Under the pieces are notes generated by a model that saw only the letters and a list, made by a program, of their open reading frames with translations, was not told where the DNA came from and did not search any database. From Helicobacteraceae bacterium (GTDB lineage Bacteria; Campylobacterota; Campylobacteria; Campylobacterales; SZUA-545): 7,407 nt of DNA. The first letter of the stretch is position 1; each line of letters starts with the position of its first letter. The stretch lies in the NCBI GenBank assembly GCA_031282285.1, contig JAITEA010000086.1:1-7407 (forward strand), written 5' to 3'. Positions 5,402-7,407 of the stretch are shown one piece after another. Made by a program: the position numbers and the translations under genes.

Positions 5402-6997
5402 TTAAAACGCCAATTGCGCAAGCGTAAACAGCGCCGCCGAGAGCAGCGCGGCGGCGGGAACGGTGATAATCCACGCCGCAACGATCTTCTTTAGCGCCGA
5501 TCGCTTGACAAGCTCTTTCTTATACTCTTTTTTCAGAACTTTGCGCTCTTTTTTGGAAAAATGCGGCTGATTTGCCTCTTTTTGCGCCGCCTTTTTCTTG
5601 ATCGCCCTAAGCATAATCTCCTTTTTCTCCAACGGCGCGGCTTTGAAACGGGCGATATAGGCTTCCACGCGGCTTCGCGCCTCGCCCTCGTGCGCTTGGA
5701 TAATCAGCTCCAGCATCTTCTGATGCGAGCTTTTAAGATACTCGCGCAGAAAACCCACGCCAAACACCGCGCCGATCGCCACGTGGGTGGTCGAAACGGG
5801 AAGCCCAAGCTGCGAGGCTAAAATCACGGTCAGCGCCGCCGAAAGCGCGATACAGTACGCGCGCATTTTGTCCAGATCGGTTATCTCCCCGCCGACGGTT
5901 TTGATAAGTTTTGGTCCGTACAGCGCCAGCCCCACGGCAAGCCCCAGCGCGCCGATCAGCATAATCCACATCGGAATCGTCGCTTCTGAAGCCACGATCG
6001 CGCTTCTTAACGTCTCCTCGATAGCCGCCAGCGGTCCTATGGCGTTCGCCACGTCGTTTGCCCCGTGCGCGAAGCTGAGCAGCGCGGCGGCGAAGATAAG
6101 CGGCAAGCCAAAAAGCCGATTGACCGCCTCTTTGGAGTTTTCCGTCCTCTGCGCCGTTTTGTTGGCGTGGCGGCGCGAAATCAGATAGATCAAGATCGCG
6201 AAAATCCCCGCGTACAACGCGGCGGTAGCGAAATCCATTTTGATCAAAGAGCCAAAACCTTTGATCAACATATAGGTTCCAAACGCCCACGCCATAACCG
6301 CGTTGAGCGGCGGCACGATTTGCGCCGCGGCTTTGGTCATCTCGCTCCGATAGGTAACGGTGCGCTTGATCAGATATAGCATCGCCGCCGCGATCGCGCC
6401 GCCCATCAACGGCGAGACGACCCAGCTTGAAACGATGGCGCCCATAGTCTCCCAGCGCACCGCGTCGATACCGCCGCCCACGATTCCGGCGCCCAGCACC
6501 GCGCCCACGATCGAGTGCGTGGTGGAGACGGGCGCGCCGATCGCGGTGGCGAGATTGAGCCATACCGCGCCCGCCAGCAGCGCGCACGCCATAACGCGGA
6601 CGAAAACCGCCGCGTCGCCGATCGCGTTTGGATCGATAATGCCGCTTTTGATGGTGGTTACCACTTCGCCGCCCGCGATCACCGCGCCCAGCGCCTCGAA
6701 AATGGCGGCGATGGCGATGGCGCCGCCCATCGTGAGCGCTTTGGAGCCGACGACGGGTCCCATGTTGTTGGCTACGTCGTTGGCGCCTATATTCATCGCC
6801 ATATACGCGCCAAACAGCGCCGCCATCACAAGCAACGCGGGCGCGTGCGGGACGCTTTGGGAAAAGGCGTGATCGCGCGTCGCGGCGTAGATAAACGCGG
6901 CGAGCATAAATAGTAACGCGCCCCCCAGACGGGTGAAGTCAAGGCGCGAAGCGCTGCTGGCTTTTTTCTCAATCGTATCGAGGTTTTTTAGCTTCAC
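5402..6997 (-). CDS. Inorganic phosphate transporter, PHO4/Pit family
   Basis: This inner-membrane secondary transporter of phosphate, usually driven by protons or sodium, is 531 residues long. It shows the family's internal duplication: GANDVANNMGP (71-81) with GAPVSTTHSIVGAVLG (154-169), and GANDVANAIGP (312-322) with GLPVSTTHVAIGAVFG (398-413). About ten to twelve hydrophobic segments surround them. Between the last repeat motif and the final membrane segment (about 505-528) lies a charged cytoplasmic stretch (about 420-503) rich in K and E, for example KKERKVLKKEYKKELVKRS. The start is GTG at 6997 with AAGG five bases upstream, and no ATG precedes the first membrane segment (about 24-40). 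Longer Pit relatives with such a tail are known in other bacteria. No phoU-like gene is adjacent. Confidence 0.93.
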   Translation of the reverse strand: MKLKNLDTIEKKASSASRLDFTRLGGALLFMLAAFIYAATRDHAFSQSVPHAPALLVMAALFGAYMAMNIGANDVANNMGPVVGSKALTMGGAIAIAAIFEALGAVIAGGEVVTTIKSGIIDPNAIGDAAVFVRVMACALLAGAVWLNLATAIGAPVSTTHSIVGAVLGAGIVGGGIDAVRWETMGAIVSSWVVSPLMGGAIAAAMLYLIKRTVTYRSEMTKAAAQIVPPLNAVMAWAFGTYMLIKGFGSLIKMDFATAALYAGIFAILIYLISRRHANKTAQRTENSKEAVNRLFGLPLIFAAALLSFAHGANDVANAIGPLAAIEETLRSAIVASEATIPMWIMLIGALGLAVGLALYGPKLIKTVGGEITDLDKMRAYCIALSAALTVILASQLGLPVSTTHVAIGAVFGVGFLREYLKSSHQKMLELIIQAHEGEARSRVEAYIARFKAAPLEKKEIMLRAIKKKAAQKEANQPHFSKKERKVLKKEYKKELVKRSALKKIVAAWIITVPAAALLSAALFTLAQLAF

Positions 6998-7022
6998 AAA
7001 AACCTTTGATTTAGTTTGGCGC

Positions 7023-7028
7023 TATACT
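7023..7028 (+). promoter_or_regulatory. -10 box of the thioredoxin-like gene
   Basis: TATACT preceded by GGCGC lies 32 bases before the ATG at 7061, giving a leader of about 26 bases with AAGGA at 7048-7052. On the other strand TAGTAT (7024-7029) is the best -10 candidate for the divergent permease gene, so both promoters would share nearly the same bases. The permease call is weak. Confidence 0.45.
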
Positions 7029-7060
7029 ACCACACCGATTATTCAAGAAGGAAATATGGT

Positions 7061-7407
7061 ATGCGAAAAGCGGCGCTTTTCATATTGTGCGCGGCTCTCG
7101 GCTTCTGCGCGGATTGGCTTGATAATTACGGCGAAGCGCTAGAGCTTGCCAAAGAGCAAAATAAACCGGTTTTGGCGATCGTAATGCGCCAAAGCTGCCC
7201 CTTTTGCAGACAGCTAATCGGCGAAACGCTGCCCAACAAGGCGATCAACGACAAGATCGAAAACGAGTTTATCCCTCTGATGCTCGACACCGAAGACAAC
7301 CCCGAACAGACGGCAAAATCGCGGCTTCGCGCCAGCGCCGTGCCGGCGTCGTTTATACTCTCGTCAAACGGCGAAGTCGTCGCGACGCGCATAGGCTACG
7401 CGCCGCC
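7061..7407 (+). CDS. Exported thioredoxin-fold protein (partial)
   Basis: The gene runs off the window end, leaving 115 complete residues. An N-terminal signal sequence (MRKAALFILCAALGFCA) suggests export to the periplasm, with cleavage probably near residue 17. C16 lies at the end of an LGFC stretch, but F at -1 is a poor lipobox, so a lipoprotein is unlikely. The redox motif SCPFC has cysteines at 46 and 49, and AVPASFIL (93-100) supplies the expected cis-proline (P95) and following strand. This resembles small periplasmic thioredoxin-like proteins that act on thiols; the substrate cannot be inferred. The start is ATG at 7061, with AAGGA eight bases upstream. An ATG at 7056 is in another frame and gives no family content. 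Confidence 0.85.
   Translation, partial: MRKAALFILCAALGFCADWLDNYGEALELAKEQNKPVLAIVMRQSCPFCRQLIGETLPNKAINDKIENEFIPLMLDTEDNPEQTAKSRLRASAVPASFILSSNGEVVATRIGYAP

Noticed and set aside
5733..6587. A 284-codon minus-strand frame inside the permease gene
   Set aside because: It is a shifted-frame shadow of the permease, very rich in arginine and glycine, whereas the permease frame shows both family signatures.

Overview
The window looks like chromosome of a member of the Campylobacterota (Epsilonproteobacteria). The main evidence is a response regulator (2284-2955, minus) whose DNA-binding half closely matches the CosR/HsrA regulators known from that phylum. A folB gene lies directly upstream of it, an arrangement I recall from Campylobacter. 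The sequence is more GC-rich than cultured Campylobacter or Helicobacter and carries an unusual density of CGATCG, so an uncultured or less familiar lineage is likely. That last step is inference.

Layout. Positions 1-1090 hold no convincing gene. They form a block of hairpin repeats: C-run/G-run palindromes, ATTCCCGC/GCGGGAAT palindromes and a pair of inverted copies of a third element. From 1091 to 3954 the minus strand carries plsY, folB, the CosR/HsrA-type regulator and a sensor histidine kinase. PlsY and FolB overlap by four bases, the regulator has its own promoter just after folB, and the kinase start lies inside the 3' end of the regulator gene. Divergent from plsY, the plus strand carries nadA (4013-4996). 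Then come, on the minus strand, a 67-residue heavy-metal-associated (CopZ-like) protein (5141-5344) and upstream of it a PHO4-family phosphate permease (5402-6997). Divergent from the permease, a plus-strand gene for an exported thioredoxin-fold protein begins at 7061 and runs off the window end.

Function. PlsY makes lysophosphatidate for membrane lipid synthesis, FolB acts in folate synthesis, and NadA makes quinolinate for NAD. The regulator/kinase pair is a signalling unit. CosR in C. jejuni and HsrA in H. pylori are orphan regulators lacking the phospho-acceptor aspartate; here the aspartate (D51) is present and a kinase is coupled to it. The metallochaperone-like gene has two nearly identical tandem promoter units. 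The permease imports phosphate, and the thioredoxin-like protein probably acts on thiols in the periplasm.

I see no clear novel multi-gene system. The points most worth following are the phosphorylatable CosR/HsrA-type regulator with its kinase, the mobile-looking repeat block at 165-1048, the duplicated promoter unit at 5362-5398 and the CGATCG enrichment.
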